NCBI GenBank assembly: GCA_037783545.1
Contig: JBBELK010001477.1
Location: 62,001 to 126,000 of the forward strand
Reading direction: 5' to 3'
Origin: Henricia sp. BOLD:AAB3569
Taxonomy: Eukaryota > Echinodermata > Asteroidea > Spinulosida > Echinasteridae
DNA: 64,000 nt
Part shown: piece by piece, positions 22,951 to 36,218 of the stretch
How positions within the stretch are numbered: the stretch's first letter is position 1
How the letters are laid out: every line of letters starts with the position of its first letter
Notes under the pieces: generated by a model
What the model was told of the DNA's origin: nothing
What the model saw: only the letters and a program-made list of their open reading frames with translations
The model's database searches: none
Translations under genes and position numbers: made by a program

Positions 22951-24048
22951 GTGTGTCCCAAATGCCGGCAAATTTGGAAATCAAGGAATTTTCCAACCAA
23001 CTTCAAATTTTGCATGCTCCAAACTGTATATATTCCGCACTTGTCATGCAAAATTGACAGATTTTCGCTGGGAAATGACGGAGACATTTCAGAGTTTAGG
23101 GAAAACGAAGCTCGGCTGCGTGGTTATTCCCCTAACCGTGGCTGTTGGGACACCCTGCGCATGCGCCGCGCTGGTGTACATTTGTACGGCCGTTGACTCA
23201 CCCCAGATTGTGACGGGAATTAGGTCAAAGTGTGTCCCAAATGCCGGCAAATTTGGAAATCAAGGAATTTTCCAACCAACTTCAAATTTTGCATGCTCCA
23301 AACTGTATATATTCCGCACTTGTCATGCAAAATTGACAGATTTTCGCTGGGAAATGACGGATAAATTTCAGAGTTTAGGGAAAACGGAGCTCGGCTGCGT
23401 GGTTATTCCCCTAACCGTGGCTGTTGGGACACCCTGCGCCGCGCTGGTGTACATTTGTACGGCCGTTGACTCACCCCAGATTGTGACGGGAATTAGGTCA
23501 AAGTGTGTCCCAAATGCCGGCAAATTTGGAAATCAAGGAATTTTCCAACCAACTTCAAATTTTGCATGCTCCAAACTGTATATATTCCGCACTTGTCATG
23601 CAAAATTGATAGATTTTCGCTAGGAAATGACGGAGAAATTTCAGAGTTTAGGGAAAACGGAGCTCGGCTGCGTGGTTATTCCCCTAACCGTGGCTGTTGG
23701 GACACCCTGCGCCGCGCTGGTGTACATTTGTACGGCCGTTGACTCACCCCAGATTGTGACGGGAATTAGGTCAAAGTGTGTCCCAAATGCCGGCAAATTT
23801 GGAAATCAAGGAATTTTCCAACCAACTTCAAATTTTGCATGCTCCAAACTGTATATATTCCGCACTTGTCATGCAAAATTGATAGATTTTCGCTGGGAAA
23901 TGACGGAGAAATTTCAGAGTTTAGGGAAAACGGAGCTCGGCTGCGTGGTTATTCCCCTAACCGTGGCTGTTGGGACACCCTGCGCCGCGCTGGTGTACAT
24001 TTGTACGGCCGTTGACTCACCCCAGATTGTGACGGGAATTAGGTCAAA
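22951..24048. repeat. C-D-A-A block
   Basis: Monomers at 22951, 23230, 23503 and 23776. The 23503 monomer combines the A marker GATAG with the Z marker CGCTAGG (TAG at 23621-23623), so it is an A/Z hybrid. Together with 24049 there are three A monomers in a row. Confidence 0.85.
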
Positions 24049-25146
24049 GTGTGTCCCAAATGCCGGCAAATTTGGAAATCAAGGAATTTTCCAACCAACT
24101 TCAAATTTTGCATGCTCCAAACTGTATATATTCCGCACTTGTCATGCAAAATTGATAGATTTTCGCTGGGAAATGACGGAGAAATTTCAGAGTTTAGGGA
24201 AAACGGAGCTCGGCTGCGTGGTTATTCCCCTAACCGTGGCTGTTGGGACACCCTGCGCCGCGCTGGTGTACATTTGTACGGCCGTTGACTCACCCCAGAT
24301 TGTGACGGGAATTAGGTCAAAGTGTGTCCCAAATGCCGGCAAATTTGGAAATCAAGGAATTTTCCAACCAACTTCAAATTTTGCATGCTCCAAACTGTAT
24401 ATATTCCGCACTTGTCATGCAAAATTGACAGATTTTCGCTGGCAAATGACGGATAAATTTCAGAGTTTAGGGAAAACGGAGCTCGGCTGCGTGGTTATTC
24501 CCCTAACCGTGGCTGTTGGGACACCCTGCGCCGCGCTGGTTGTCATTTGTACGGCCGTTGACTCACCCCAGATTGTGACGGGAATTAGGTCAAAGTGTGT
24601 CCCAAATGCCGGCAAATTTGGAAATCAAGGAATTTTCCAACCAACTTCAAATTTTGCATGCTCCAAACTGTATATATTCCGCACTTGTCATGCAAAATTG
24701 ACAGATTTTCGCTGGGAAATGACGGAGACATTTCAGAGTTTAGGGAAAACGAAGCTCGGCTGCGTGGTTATTCCCCTAACCGTGGCTGTTGGGACACCCT
24801 GCGCATGCGCCGCGCTGGTGTACATTTGTACGGCCGTTGACTCACCCCAGATTGTGACGGGAATTAGGTCAAAGTGTGTCCTAAATGCCGGCAAATTTGG
24901 AAATCAAGGAATTTTCCAACCAACTTCAAATTTTGCATGCTCCAAACTGTATATATTCCGCACTTGTCATGCAAAATTGACAGATTTTCGATGGGAAATG
25001 ACGGATAAATTTCAGAGTTTAGGGAAAACGGAGCTCGGCTGCGTGGTTATTCCCCTAACCGTGGCTGTTGGGACACCCTGCGCCGCGCTGGTGTACATTT
25101 GTACGGCCGTTGACTCACCCCAGATTGTGACGGGAATTAGGTCAAA
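24049..25146. repeat. A-B-C-D tetramer, copy 11
   Basis: Monomers at 24049, 24322 (CTGGCAAAT), 24595 and 24874 (GTCCTAAATG and TTCGATGGG). It has more private substitutions than the other tetramers. Confidence 0.88.
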
Positions 25147-26529
25147 GTGTGTCCCAAATGCCGGCAAATTTGGAAATCAAGGAATTTTCCAACCAACTTC
25201 AAATTTTGCATGCTCCAAACTGTATATATTCCGCACTTGTCATGCAAAATTGATAGATTTTCGCTGGGAAATGACGGAGAAATTTCAGAGTTTAGGGAAA
25301 ACGGAGCTCGGCTGCGTGGTTATTCCCCTAACCGTGGCTGTTGGGACACCCTGCGCCGCGCTGGTGTACATTTGTACGGCCGTTGACTCACCCCAGATTG
25401 TGACGGGAATTAGGTCAAAGTGTGTCCCAAATGCCGGCAAATTTGGAAATCAAGGAATTTTCCAACCAACTTCAAATTTTGCATGCTCCAAACTGTATAT
25501 ATTCCGCACTTGTCATGCAAAATTGACAGATTTTCGCTGGGAAATGACGGAGACATTTCAGAGTTTAGGGAAAACGAAGCTCGGCTGCGTGGTTATTCCC
25601 CTAACCGTGGCTGTTGGGACACCCTGCGCATGCGCCGCGCTGGTGTACATTTGTACGGCCGTTGACTCACCCCAGATTGTGACGGGAATTAGGTCAAAGT
25701 GTGTCCCAAATGCCGGCAAATTTGGAAATCAAGGAATTTTCCAACCAACTTCAAATTTTGCATGCTCCAAACTGTATATATTCCGCACTTGTCATGCAAA
25801 ATTGACAGATTTTCGCTGGGAAATGAAGGAGAAATTTCAGAGTTTAGGGAAAACGGAGCTCGGCTGCGTGGTTATTCCCCTAACCGTGGCTGTTGGGACA
25901 CCCTGCGCATGCGCCGCGCTGGTGTACATTTGTACGGCGGTTGACTCACCCCAGATTGTGACGGGAATTAGGTCAAAGTGTGTCCCAAATGCCGGCAAAT
26001 TTGGAAATCAAGGAATTGTCCAACCAACTTCAAATTTCGCATGCTCCAAACTGTATATATTCCGCACTTGTCATGCAAAATTGACAGATTTTCGCTGGGA
26101 AATGACGGAGACATTTCAGAGTTTAGGGAAAACGGAGCTCGGCTGCGTGGTTATTCCCCTAACCGTGGCTGTTGGGACACCATGCGCATGCGCCGCGCTG
26201 GTGTACATTTGTACGGCCGTTGACTCAACCCAGATTGTGACGGGAATTAGGTCAAAGTGTGTCCCAAATGCCGGCAAATTTGGAAATCAAGGAATTTTCC
26301 AACCAACTTCAAATTTTGCATGCTCCAAACTGTATATATTCCGCACTTGTCATGCAAAATTGACAGATTTTCGCTGGGAAATGACGGATAAATTTCAGAG
26401 TTTAGGGAAAACGGAGCTCGGCTGCGTGGTTATTCCCCTAACCGTGGCTGTTGGGACACCCTGCGCCGCGCTGGTGTACATTTGTACGGCCGTTGACTCA
26501 CCCCAGATTGTGACGGGAATTAGGTCAAA
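25147..26529. repeat. A monomer followed by C-E-Q-T partial hexamer
   Basis: Monomers at 25147 (A), 25420 (C), 25699 (E, with ATGAAGGAG), 25978 (Q, with TTTCGCATG) and 26257 (T, GATAAATTT). S and Z are missing and a new C follows. Confidence 0.85.
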
Positions 26530-28475
26530 GTGTGTCCCAAATGCCGGCAAATTTGGAAATCAAGGAATTTTCCAACCAACTTCAAATTTTGCATGCTCCA
26601 AACTGTATATATTCCGCACTTGTCATGCAAAATTGACAGATTTTCGCTGGGAAATGACGGAGACATTTCAGAGTTTAGGGAAAACGAAGCTCGGCTGCGT
26701 GGTTATTCCCCTAACCGTGGCTGTTTGGGACACCCTGCGCATGCGCCGCGCTGGTGTACATTTGTACGGCCGTTGACTCACCCCAGATTGTGACGGGAAT
26801 TAGGTCAAAGTGTGTCCCAAATGCCGGCAAATTTGGAAATCAAGGAATTTTCCAACCAACTTCAAATTTTGCATGCTCCAAACTGTATATATTCCGCACT
26901 TGTCATGCAAAATTGACAGATTTTCGCTGGGGAAATGACGGAGACATTTCAGAGTTTAGGGAAAACGGAGCTCGGCTGCGTGGTTATTCCCCTAACCGTG
27001 GCTGTTGGGACACCATGCGCATGCGCCGCGCTGGTGTACATTTGTACGGCCGTTGACTCACCCCAGATTGTGACGGGAATTAGGTCAAAGTGTGTCCCAA
27101 ATGCCGGCAAATTTGGAAATCAAGGAATTTTCCAACCAACTTCAAATTTTGCATGCTCCAAACTGTATATATTCCGCACTTGTCATGCAAAATTGACAGA
27201 TTTTCGCTGGGAAATGACGGAGACATTTCAGAGTTTAGGGAAAACGAAGCTCGGCTGCGTGGTTATTCCCCTAACCGTGGCTGTTGGGACACCCTGCGCA
27301 TGCGCCGCGCTGGTGTACATTTGTACGGCCGTTGACTCACCCCAGATTGTGACGGGAATTAGGTCAAAGTGTGTCCCAAATGCCGGCAAATTTGGAAATC
27401 AAGGAATTTTCCAACCAACTTCAAATTTTGCATGCTCCAAACTGTATATATTCCGCACTTGTCATGCAAAATTGACAGATTTTCGCTGGGAAATGACGGA
27501 GACATTTCAGAGTTTAGGGAAAACGGAGCTCGGCTGCGTGGTTATTCCCCTAACCGTGGCTGTTGGGACACCATGCGCATGCGCCGCGCTGGTGTACATT
27601 TGTACGGCCGTTGACTCAACCCAGATTGTGACGGGAATTAGGTCAAAGTGTGTCCCAAATGCCGGCAAATTTGGAAATCAAGGAATTTTCCAACCAACTT
27701 CAAATTTTGCATGCTCCAAACTGTATATATTCCGCACTTGTCATGCAAAATTGACAGATTTTCGCTGGGAAATGACGGAGAAATTTCAGAGTTTTAGGGA
27801 AAACGGAGCTCGGCTGCGTGGTTATTCCCCTAACCGTGGCTGTTGGGACACCCTGCGCCGCGCTGGTGTACATTTGTACGGCCGTTGACTCACCCCAGAT
27901 TGTGACGGGAATTAGGTCAAAGTGTGTCCCAAATGCCGGCAAATTTGGAAATCAAGGAATTTTCCAACCAACTTCAAATTTTGCATGCTCCAAACTGTAT
28001 ATATTTCGCACTTGTCATGCAAAATTGACAGATTTTCGCTGGGAAATGACGGAGAAATTTCAGAGTTTAGGGGAAAACGGAGCTCGGCTGCGTGGTTATT
28101 CCCCTAACCGTGGCTGTTGGGACACCCTGCGCATGCGCCGCGCTGGTGTACATTTGTACGGCCGTTGACTCACCCCAGATTGTGACGGGAATTAGGTCAA
28201 AGTGTGTCCCAAATGCCGGCAAATTTGGAAATCAAGGAATTTTCCAACCAACTTCAAATTTTGCATGCTCCAAACTGTATATATTCCGCACTTGTCATGC
28301 AAAATTGACAGATTTTCGCTAGGAAATGACGGAGAAATTTCAGAGTTTAGGGGAAAACGGAGCTCGGCTGCGTGGTTATTCCCCTAACCGTGGCTGTTGG
28401 GACACCCTGCGCCGCGCTGGTGTACATTTGTACGGCCGTTGACTCACCCCAGATTGTGACGGGAATTAGGTCAAA
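26530..28475. repeat. C-Q'-C-Q'-T-S-Z block with single-base insertions
   Basis: Monomers at 26530, 26810, 27090, 27369, 27648, 27922 and 28202. The Q' monomers have GAGACATTT and ACACCATGCGC but not AATTGTCC. Extra bases occur at 26724-26726 (TTT), 26929-26932 (GGGG), 27792-27795 (TTTT), 28070-28073 and 28350-28353 (GGGG). TAG of Z is at 28320-28322. Confidence 0.85.
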
Positions 28476-29867
28476 GTGTGTCCCAAATGCCGGCAAATTT
28501 GGAAATCAAGGAATTTTCCAACCAACTTCAAATTTTGCATGCTCCAAACTGTATATATTCCGCACTTGTCATGCAAAATTGACAGATTTTCGCTGGGAAA
28601 TGACGGAGACATTTCAGAGTTTAGGGAAAACGAAGCTCGGCTGCGTGGTTATTCCCCTAACCGTGGCTGTTGGGACACCCTGCGCATGCGCCGCGCTGGT
28701 GTACATTTGTACGGCCGTTGACTCACCCCAGATTGTGACGGGAATTAGGTCAAAGTGTGTCCCAAATGCCGGCAAATTTGGAAATCAAGGAATTTTCCTA
28801 CCAACTTCAAATTTTGCATGCTCCAAACTGTATATATTCCGCACTTGTCATGCAAAATTGACAGATTTTCGCTGGGAAATGACGGAGAAATTTCAGAGTT
28901 TAGGGAAAACGGAGCTCGGCTGCGTGGTTATTCCCCTAACCGTGGCTGTTGGGACACCCTGCGCATGCGCCGCGCTGGTGTACATTTGTACGGCGGTTGA
29001 CTCACCCCAGATTGTGACGGGAATTAGGTCAAAGTGTGTCCCAAATGCCGGCAAATTTGGAAATCAAGGAATTGTCCAACCAACTTCAAATTTTGCATGC
29101 TCCAAACTGTATATATTCCGCACTTGTCATGCAAAATTGACAGATTTTCGCTGGGAAATGACGGAGACATTTCAGAGTTTAGGGAAAACGGAGCTCGGCT
29201 GCGTGGTTATTCCCCCTAACCGTGGCTGTTGGGACACCATGCGCATGCGCCGCGCTGGTGTACATTTGTACGGCCGTTGACTCAACCCAGATTGTGACGG
29301 GAATTAGGTCAAAGTGTGTCCCAAATGCCGGCAAATTTGGAAATCAAGGAATTTTCCAACCAACTTCAAATTTTGCATGCTCCAAACTGTATATATTCCG
29401 CACTTGTCATGCAAAATTGACAGATTTTCGCTGGGAAATGACGGAGAAATTTCAGAGTTTAGGGAAAACGGAGCTCGGCTGCGTGGTTATTCCCCTAACC
29501 GTGGCTGTTGGGACACCCTGCGCCGCGCTGGTGTACATTTGTACGGCCGTTGACCTCACCCCAGATTGTGACGGGAATTAGGTCAAAGTGTGTCCCAAAT
29601 GCCGGCAAATTTGGAAATCAAGGAATTTTCCAACCAACTTCAAATTTTGCATGCTCCAAACTGTATATATTTCGCACTTGTCATGCAAAATTGACAGATT
29701 TTCGCTGGGAAATGACGGGAGAAATTTCAGAGTTTAGGGAAAACGGAGCTCGGCTGCGTGGTTATTCCCCTAACCGTGGCTGTTGGGACACCCTGCGCAT
29801 GCGCCGCGCTGGTGTACATTTGTACGGCCGTTGACTCACCCCAGATTGTGACGGGAATTAGGTCAAA
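28476..29867. repeat. C-E-Q-T-S block (hexamer lacking Z), with insertions
   Basis: Monomers at 28476, 28755 (E with TTTTCCTACC), 29034, 29314 and 29587. Extra bases are at 29212-29216 (CCCCC), 29554-29555 (CC) and 29717-29719 (GGG). Confidence 0.85.
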
Positions 29868-31535
29868 GTGTGTCCCAAATGCCGGCAAATTTGGAAATCA
29901 AGGAATTTTCCAACCAACTCAACTTCAAATTTTGCATGCTCCAAACTGTATATATTCCGCACTTGTCATGCAAAATTGACAGATTTTCGCTGGGAAATGA
30001 CGGAGACATTTCAGAGTTTAGGGAAAACGAAGCTCGGCTGCGTGGTTATTCCCCTAACCGTGGCTGTTGGGACACCCTGCGCATGCGCCGCGCTGGTGTA
30101 CATTTGTACGGCCGTTGACTCACCCCAGATTGTGACGGGAATTAGGTCAAAGTGTGTCCCAAATGCCGGCAAATTTGGAAATCAAGGAATTTTCCTACCA
30201 ACTTCAAATTTTGCATGCTCCAAACTGTATATATTCCGCACTTGTCATGCAAAATTGACAGATTTTCGCTGGGAAATGACGGAGAAATTTCAGAGTTTAG
30301 GGAAAACGGAGCTCGGCTGCGTGGTTATTCCCCTAACCGTGGCTGTTGGGACACCCTGCGCATGCGCCGCGCTGGTGTACATTTGTACGGCGGTTGACTC
30401 ACCCCAGATTGTGACGGGAATTAGGTCAAAGTGTGTCCCAAATGCCGGCAAATTTGGAAATCAAGGAATTGTCCAACCAACTTCAAATTTTGCATGCTCC
30501 AAACTGTATATATTCCGCACTTGTCATGCAAAATTGACAGATTTTCGCTGGGAAATGACGGAGACATTTCAGAGTTTAGGGAAAACGGAGCTCGGCTGCG
30601 TGGTTATTCCCCTAACCGTGGCTGTTGGGACACCATGCGCATGCGCCGCGCTGGTGTACATTTGTACGGCCGTTGACTCAACCCAGATTGTGACGGGAAT
30701 TAGGTCAAAGTGTGTCCCAAATGCCGGCAAATTTGGAAATCAAGGAATTTTCCAACCAACTTCAAATTTTGCATGCTCCAAACTGTATATATTCCGCACT
30801 TGTCATGCAAAATTGACAGATTTTCGCTGGGAAATGACGGATAAATTTCAGAGTTTAGGGAAAACGGAGCTCGGCTGCGTGGTTATTCCCCTAACCGTGG
30901 CTGTTGGGACACCCTGCGCCGCGCTGGTGTACATTTGTACGGCCGTTGACTCACCCCAGATTGTGACGGGAATTAGGTCAAAGTGTGTCCCAAATGCCGG
31001 CAAATTTGGAAATCAAGGAATTTTCCAACCAACTTCAAATTTTGCATGCTCCAAACTGTATATATTTCGCACTTGTCATGCAAAATTGACAGATTTTCGC
31101 TGGGAAATGACGGAGAAATTTCAGAGTTTAGGGAAAACGGAGCTCGGCTGCGTGGTTATTCCCCTAACCGTGGCTGTTGGGACACCCTGCGCATGCGCCG
31201 CGCTGGTGTACATTTGTACGGCCGTTGACTCACCCCAGATTGTGACGGGAATTAGGTCAAAGTGTGTCCCAAATGCCGGCAAATTTGGAAATCAAGGAAT
31301 TTTCCAACCAACTTCAAATTTTTGCATGCTCCAAACTGTATATATTCCGCACTTGTCATGCAAAATTGACAGATTTTCGCTAGGAAATGACGGAGAAATT
31401 TCAGAGTTTAGGGAAAACGGAGCTCGGCTGCGTGGTTATTCCCCTAACCGTGGCTGTTGGGACACCCTGCGCCGCGCTGGTGTACATTTGTACGGCCGTT
31501 GACTCACCCCAGATTGTGACGGGAATTAGGTCAAA
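29868..31535. repeat. C-E-Q-T-S-Z hexamer, copy 2 (1,668 bp, complete)
   Basis: Monomers at 29868, 30152 (E with TTTTCCTACC, as at 28755), 30431, 30710, 30983 and 31262. The first has a 5-bp tandem duplication CAACT-CAACT at 29915-29924, and the last has an extra T at 31319-31323 and TAG at 31380-31382. The shared E variant shows that this and the preceding block are duplicates. Confidence 0.87.
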
Positions 31536-32634
31536 GTGTGTCCCAAATGCCGGCAAATTTGGAAATCAAGGAATTTTCCAACCAACTTCAAATTTTGCAT
31601 GCTCCAAACTGTATATATTCCGCACTTGTCATGCAAAATTGATAGATTTTCGCTGGGAAATGACGGAGAAATTTCAGAGTTTAGGGAAAACGGAGCTCGG
31701 CTGCGTGGTTATTCCCCTAACCGTGGCTGTTGGGACACCCTGCGCCGCGCTGGTGTACATTTGTACGGCCGTTGACTCACCCCAGATTGTGACGGGAATT
31801 AGGTCAAAGTGTGTCCCAAATGCCGGCAAATTTGGAAATCAAGGAATTTTCCAACCAACTTCAAATTTTGCATGCTCCAAACTGTATATATTCCGCACTT
31901 GTCATGCAAAATTGACAGATTTTCGCTGGGAAATGACGGATAAATTTCAGAGTTTAGGGGAAAACGGAGCTCGGCTGCGTGGTTATTCCCCTAACCGTGG
32001 CTGTTGGGACACCCTGCGCCGCGCTGGTGTACATTTGTACGGCCGTTGACTCACCCCAGATTGTGACGGGAATTAGGTCAAAGTGTGTCCCAAATGCCGG
32101 CAAATTTGGAAATCAAGGAATTTTCCAACCAACTTCAAATTTTGCATGCTCCAAACTGTATATATTCCGCACTTGTCATGCAAAATTGACAGATTTTCGC
32201 TGGGAAATGACGGAGACATTTCAGAGTTTAGGGAAAACGAAGCTCGGCTGCGTGGTTATTCCCCTAACCGTGGCTGTTGGGACACCCTGCGCATGCGCCG
32301 CGCTGGTGTACATTTGTACGGCCGTTGACTCACCCCAGATTGTGACGGGAATTAGGTCAAAGTGTGTCCCAAATGCCGGCAAATTTGGAAATCAAGGAAT
32401 TTTCCAACCAACTTCAAATTTTGCATGCTCCAAACTGTATATATTCCGCACTTGTCATGCAAAATTGACAGATTTTCGCTGGGAAATGACGGATAAATTT
32501 CAGAGTTTAGGGAAAACGGAGCTCGGCTGCGTGGTTATTCCCCTAACCGTGGCTGTTGGGACACCCTGCGCCGCGCTGGTGTACATTTGTACGGCCGTTG
32601 ACTCACCCCAGATTGTGACGGGAATTAGGTCAAA
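31536..32634. repeat. A-B-C-D tetramer, copy 12 (1,099 bp)
   Basis: Monomers at 31536, 31809, 32083 and 32362. One extra G at 31957-31960 makes it 1 bp longer than the other tetramers. Confidence 0.88.
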
Positions 32635-33180
32635 GTGTGTCCCAAATGCCGGCAAATTTGGAAATCAAGGAATTTTCCAACCAACTTCAAATTTTGCATG
32701 CTCCAAACTGTATATATTCCGCACTTGTCATGCAAAATTGATAGATTTTCGCTGGGAAATGACGGAGAAATTTCAGAGTTTAGGGAAAACGGAGCTCGGC
32801 TGCGTGGTTATTCCCCTAACCGTGGCTGTTGGGACACCCTGCGCCGCGCTGGTGTACATTTGTACGGCCGTTGACTCACCCCAGATTGTGACGGGAATTA
32901 GGTCAAAGTGTGTCCCAAATGCCGGCAAATTTGGAAATCAAGGAATTTTCCAACCAACTTCAAATTTTGCATGCTCCAAACTGTATATATTCCGCACTTG
33001 TCATGCAAAATTGACAGATTTTCGCTGGGAAATGACGGATAAATTTCAGAGTTTAGGGAAAACGGAGCTCGGCTGCGTGGTTATTCCCCTAACCGTGGCT
33101 GTTGGGACACCCTGCGCCGCGCTGGTGTACATTTGTACGGCCGTTGACTCACCCCAGATTGTGACGGGAATTAGGTCAAA
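32635..33180. repeat. A-B dimer
   Basis: Monomers at 32635 and 32908, followed by a C that opens a hexamer, so the C at 33181 serves both patterns. Confidence 0.85.
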
Positions 33181-34841
33181 GTGTGTCCCAAATGCCGGCA
33201 AATTTGGAAATCAAGGAATTTTCCAACCAACTTCAAATTTTGCATGCTCCAAACTGTATATATTCCGCACTTGTCATGCAAAATTGACAGATTTTCGCTG
33301 GGAAATGACGGAGACATTTCAGAGTTTAGGGAAAACGAAGCTCGGCTGCGTGGTTATTCCCTAACCGTGGCAGTTGGGACACCCTGCGCATGCGCCGCGC
33401 TGGTGTACATTGGTACGGCCGTTGACTCACCCCAGATTGTGACGGGAATTAGGTCAAAGTGTGTCCCAAATGCCGGCAAATTTGGAAATCAAGGAATTTT
33501 CCAACCAACTTCAAATTTTGCATGCTCCAAACTGTATATATTCCGCACTTGTCATGCAAAATTGACAGATTTTCGCTGGGAAATGACAGAGAAATTTCAG
33601 AGTTTAGGGAAAACGGAGCTCGGCTGCGTGGTTATTCCCCTAACCGTGGCTGTTGGGACACCCTGCGCATGCGCCGCGCTGGTGTACATTTGTACGGCGG
33701 TTGACTCACCCCAGATTGTGACGGGAATTAGGTCAAAGTGTGTCCCAAATGCCGGCAAATTTGGAAATCAAGGAATTGTCCAACCAACTTCAAATTTTGC
33801 ATGCTCCAAACTGTATATATTCCGCACTTGTCATGCAAAATTTACAGATTTTCGCTGGGAAATGACGGAGACATTTCAGAGTTTAGGGAAAACGGAGCTC
33901 GGCTGCGTGGTTATTCCCCTAACCGTGGCTGTTGGGACACCATGCGCATGCGCCGCGCTGGTGTACATTTGTACGGCCGTTGACTCAACCCAGATTGTGA
34001 CGGGAATTAGGTCAAAGTGTGTCCCAAATGCCGGCAAATTTGGAAATCAAGGAATTTTCCAACCAACTTCAAATTTTGCATGCTCCAAACTGTATATATT
34101 CCGCACTTGTCATGCAAAATTGACAGATTTTCGCTGGGAAATGACGGAGAAATTTCAGAGTTTAGGGAAAACGGAGCTCGGCTGCGTGGTTATTCCCCTA
34201 ACCGTGGCTGTTGGGACACCCTGCGCCGCGCTGGTGTACATTTGTACGGCCGTTGACTCACCCCAGATTGTGACGGGAATTAGGTCAAAGTGTGTCCCAA
34301 ATGCCGGCAAATTTGGAAATCAAGGAATTTTCCAACCAACTTCAAATTTTGCATGCTCCAAACTGTATATATTTCGCACTTGTCATGCAAAATTGACAGA
34401 TTTTCGCTGGGAAATGACGGAGAAATTTCAGAGTTTAGGGAAAACGGAGCTCGGCTGCGTGGTTATTCCCCTAACCGTGGCTGTTGGGACACCCTGCGCA
34501 TGCGCCGCGCTGGTGTACATTTGTACGGCCGTTGACTCACCCCAGATTGTGACGGGAATTAGGTCAAAGTGTGTCCCAAATGCCGGCAAATTTGGAAATC
34601 AAGGAATTTTCCAACCAACTTCAAATTTTGCATGCTCCAAACTGTATATATTCCGCACTTGTCATGCAAAATTGACAGATTTTCGCTAGGAAATGACGGA
34701 GAAATTTCAGAGTTTAGGGAAAACGGAGCTCGGCTGCGTGGTTATTCCCCTAACCGTGGCTGTTGGGACACCCTGCGCCGCGCTGGTGTACATTTGTACG
34801 GCCGTTGACTCACCCCAGATTGTGACGGGAATTAGGTCAAA
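33181..34841. repeat. C-E-Q-T-S-Z hexamer, copy 3 (1,661 bp, complete)
   Basis: Monomers at 33181 (one C missing at 33359-33361, then GGCAGTTGG and ATTGGTACGG), 33459 (ATGACAGAG), 33738 (AAATTTACAG), 34017, 34290 and 34569 (TAG at 34687-34689). Confidence 0.88.
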
Positions 34842-35120
34842 GTGTGTCCCAAATGCCGGCAAATTTGGAAATCAAGGAATTTTCCAACCAACTTCAAATT
34901 TTGCATGCTCCAAACTGTATATATTCCGCACTTGTCATGCAAAATTGACAGATTTTCGCTGGGAAATGACGGAGAAATTTCAGAGTTTAGGGAAAACGGA
35001 GCTCGGCTGCGTGGTTATTCCCCTAACCGTGGCTGTTGGGACACCCTGCGCATGCGCCGCGCTGGTGTACATTTGTACGGCCGTTGACTCACCCCAGATT
35101 GTGACGGGAATTAGGTCAAA
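34842..35120. repeat. Single plain 279-bp monomer
   Basis: Consensus bases at the class-defining sites, with the 6-bp insertion. It lies between a Z and an A monomer and belongs to neither repeating pattern. Confidence 0.85.
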
Positions 35121-36218
35121 GTGTGTCCCAAATGCCGGCAAATTTGGAAATCAAGGAATTTTCCAACCAACTTCAAATTTTGCATGCTCCAAACTGTATA
35201 TATTCCGCACTTGTCATGCAAAATTGATAGATTTTCGCTGGGAAATGACGGAGAAATTTCAGAGTTTAGGGAAAACGGAGCTCGGCTGCGTGGTTATTCC
35301 CCTAACCGTGGCTGTTGGGACACCCTGCGCCGCGCTGGTGTACATTTGTACGGCCGTTGACTCACCCCAAATTGTGACGGGAATTAGGTCAAAGTGTGTC
35401 CCAAATGCCGGCAAATTTGGAAATCAAGGAATTTTCCAACCAACTTCAAATTTTGCATGCTCCAAACTGTATATATTCCGCACTTGTCATGCAAAATTGA
35501 CAGATTTTCGCTGGGAAATGACGGATAAATTTCAGAGTTTAGGGAAAACGGAGCTCGGCTGCGTGGTTATTCCCCTAACCGTGGCTGTTGGGACACCCTG
35601 CGCCGCGCTGGTGTACATTTGTACGGCCGTTGACTCACCCCAGATTGTGACGGGAATTAGGTCAAAGTGTGTCCCAAATGCCGGCAAATTTGGAAATCAA
35701 GGAATTTTCCAACCAACTTCAAATTTTGCATGCTCCAAACTGTATATATTCCGCACTTGTCATGCAAAATTGACAGATTTTCGCTGGGAAATGACGGAGA
35801 CATTTCAGAGTTTAGGGAAAACGAAGCTCGGCTGCGTGGTTATTCCCCTAACCGTGGCTGTTGGGACACCCTGCGCATGCGCCGCGCTGGTGTACATTTG
35901 TACGGCCGTTGACTCACCCCAGATTGTGACGGGAATTAGGTCAAAGTGTGTCCCAAATGCCGGCAAATTTGGAAATCAAGGAATTTTCCAACCAACTTCA
36001 AATTTTGCATGCTCCAAACTGTATATATTCCGCACTTGTCATGCAAAATTGACAGATTTTCGCTGGGAAATGACGGATAAATTTCAGAGTTTAGGGAAAA
36101 CGGAGCTCGGCTGCGTGGTTATTCCCCTAACCGTGGCTGTTGGGACACCCTGCGCCGCGCTGGTGTACATTTGTACGGCCGTTGACTCACCCCAGATTGT
36201 GACGGGAGTTAGGTCAAA
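35121..36218. repeat. A-B-C-D tetramer, copy 13
   Basis: Monomers at 35121, 35394, 35667 and 35946, the rightmost tetramer in the window. CCCCAAATTG near 35370 is a private variant. Confidence 0.9.

Noticed and set aside
27700-27942. Minus-strand frames (27700-27942, 42755-42955)
   Set aside because: They exist only where an insertion or a substitution removes a stop of the reverse strand in one monomer; shadows of the repeat.
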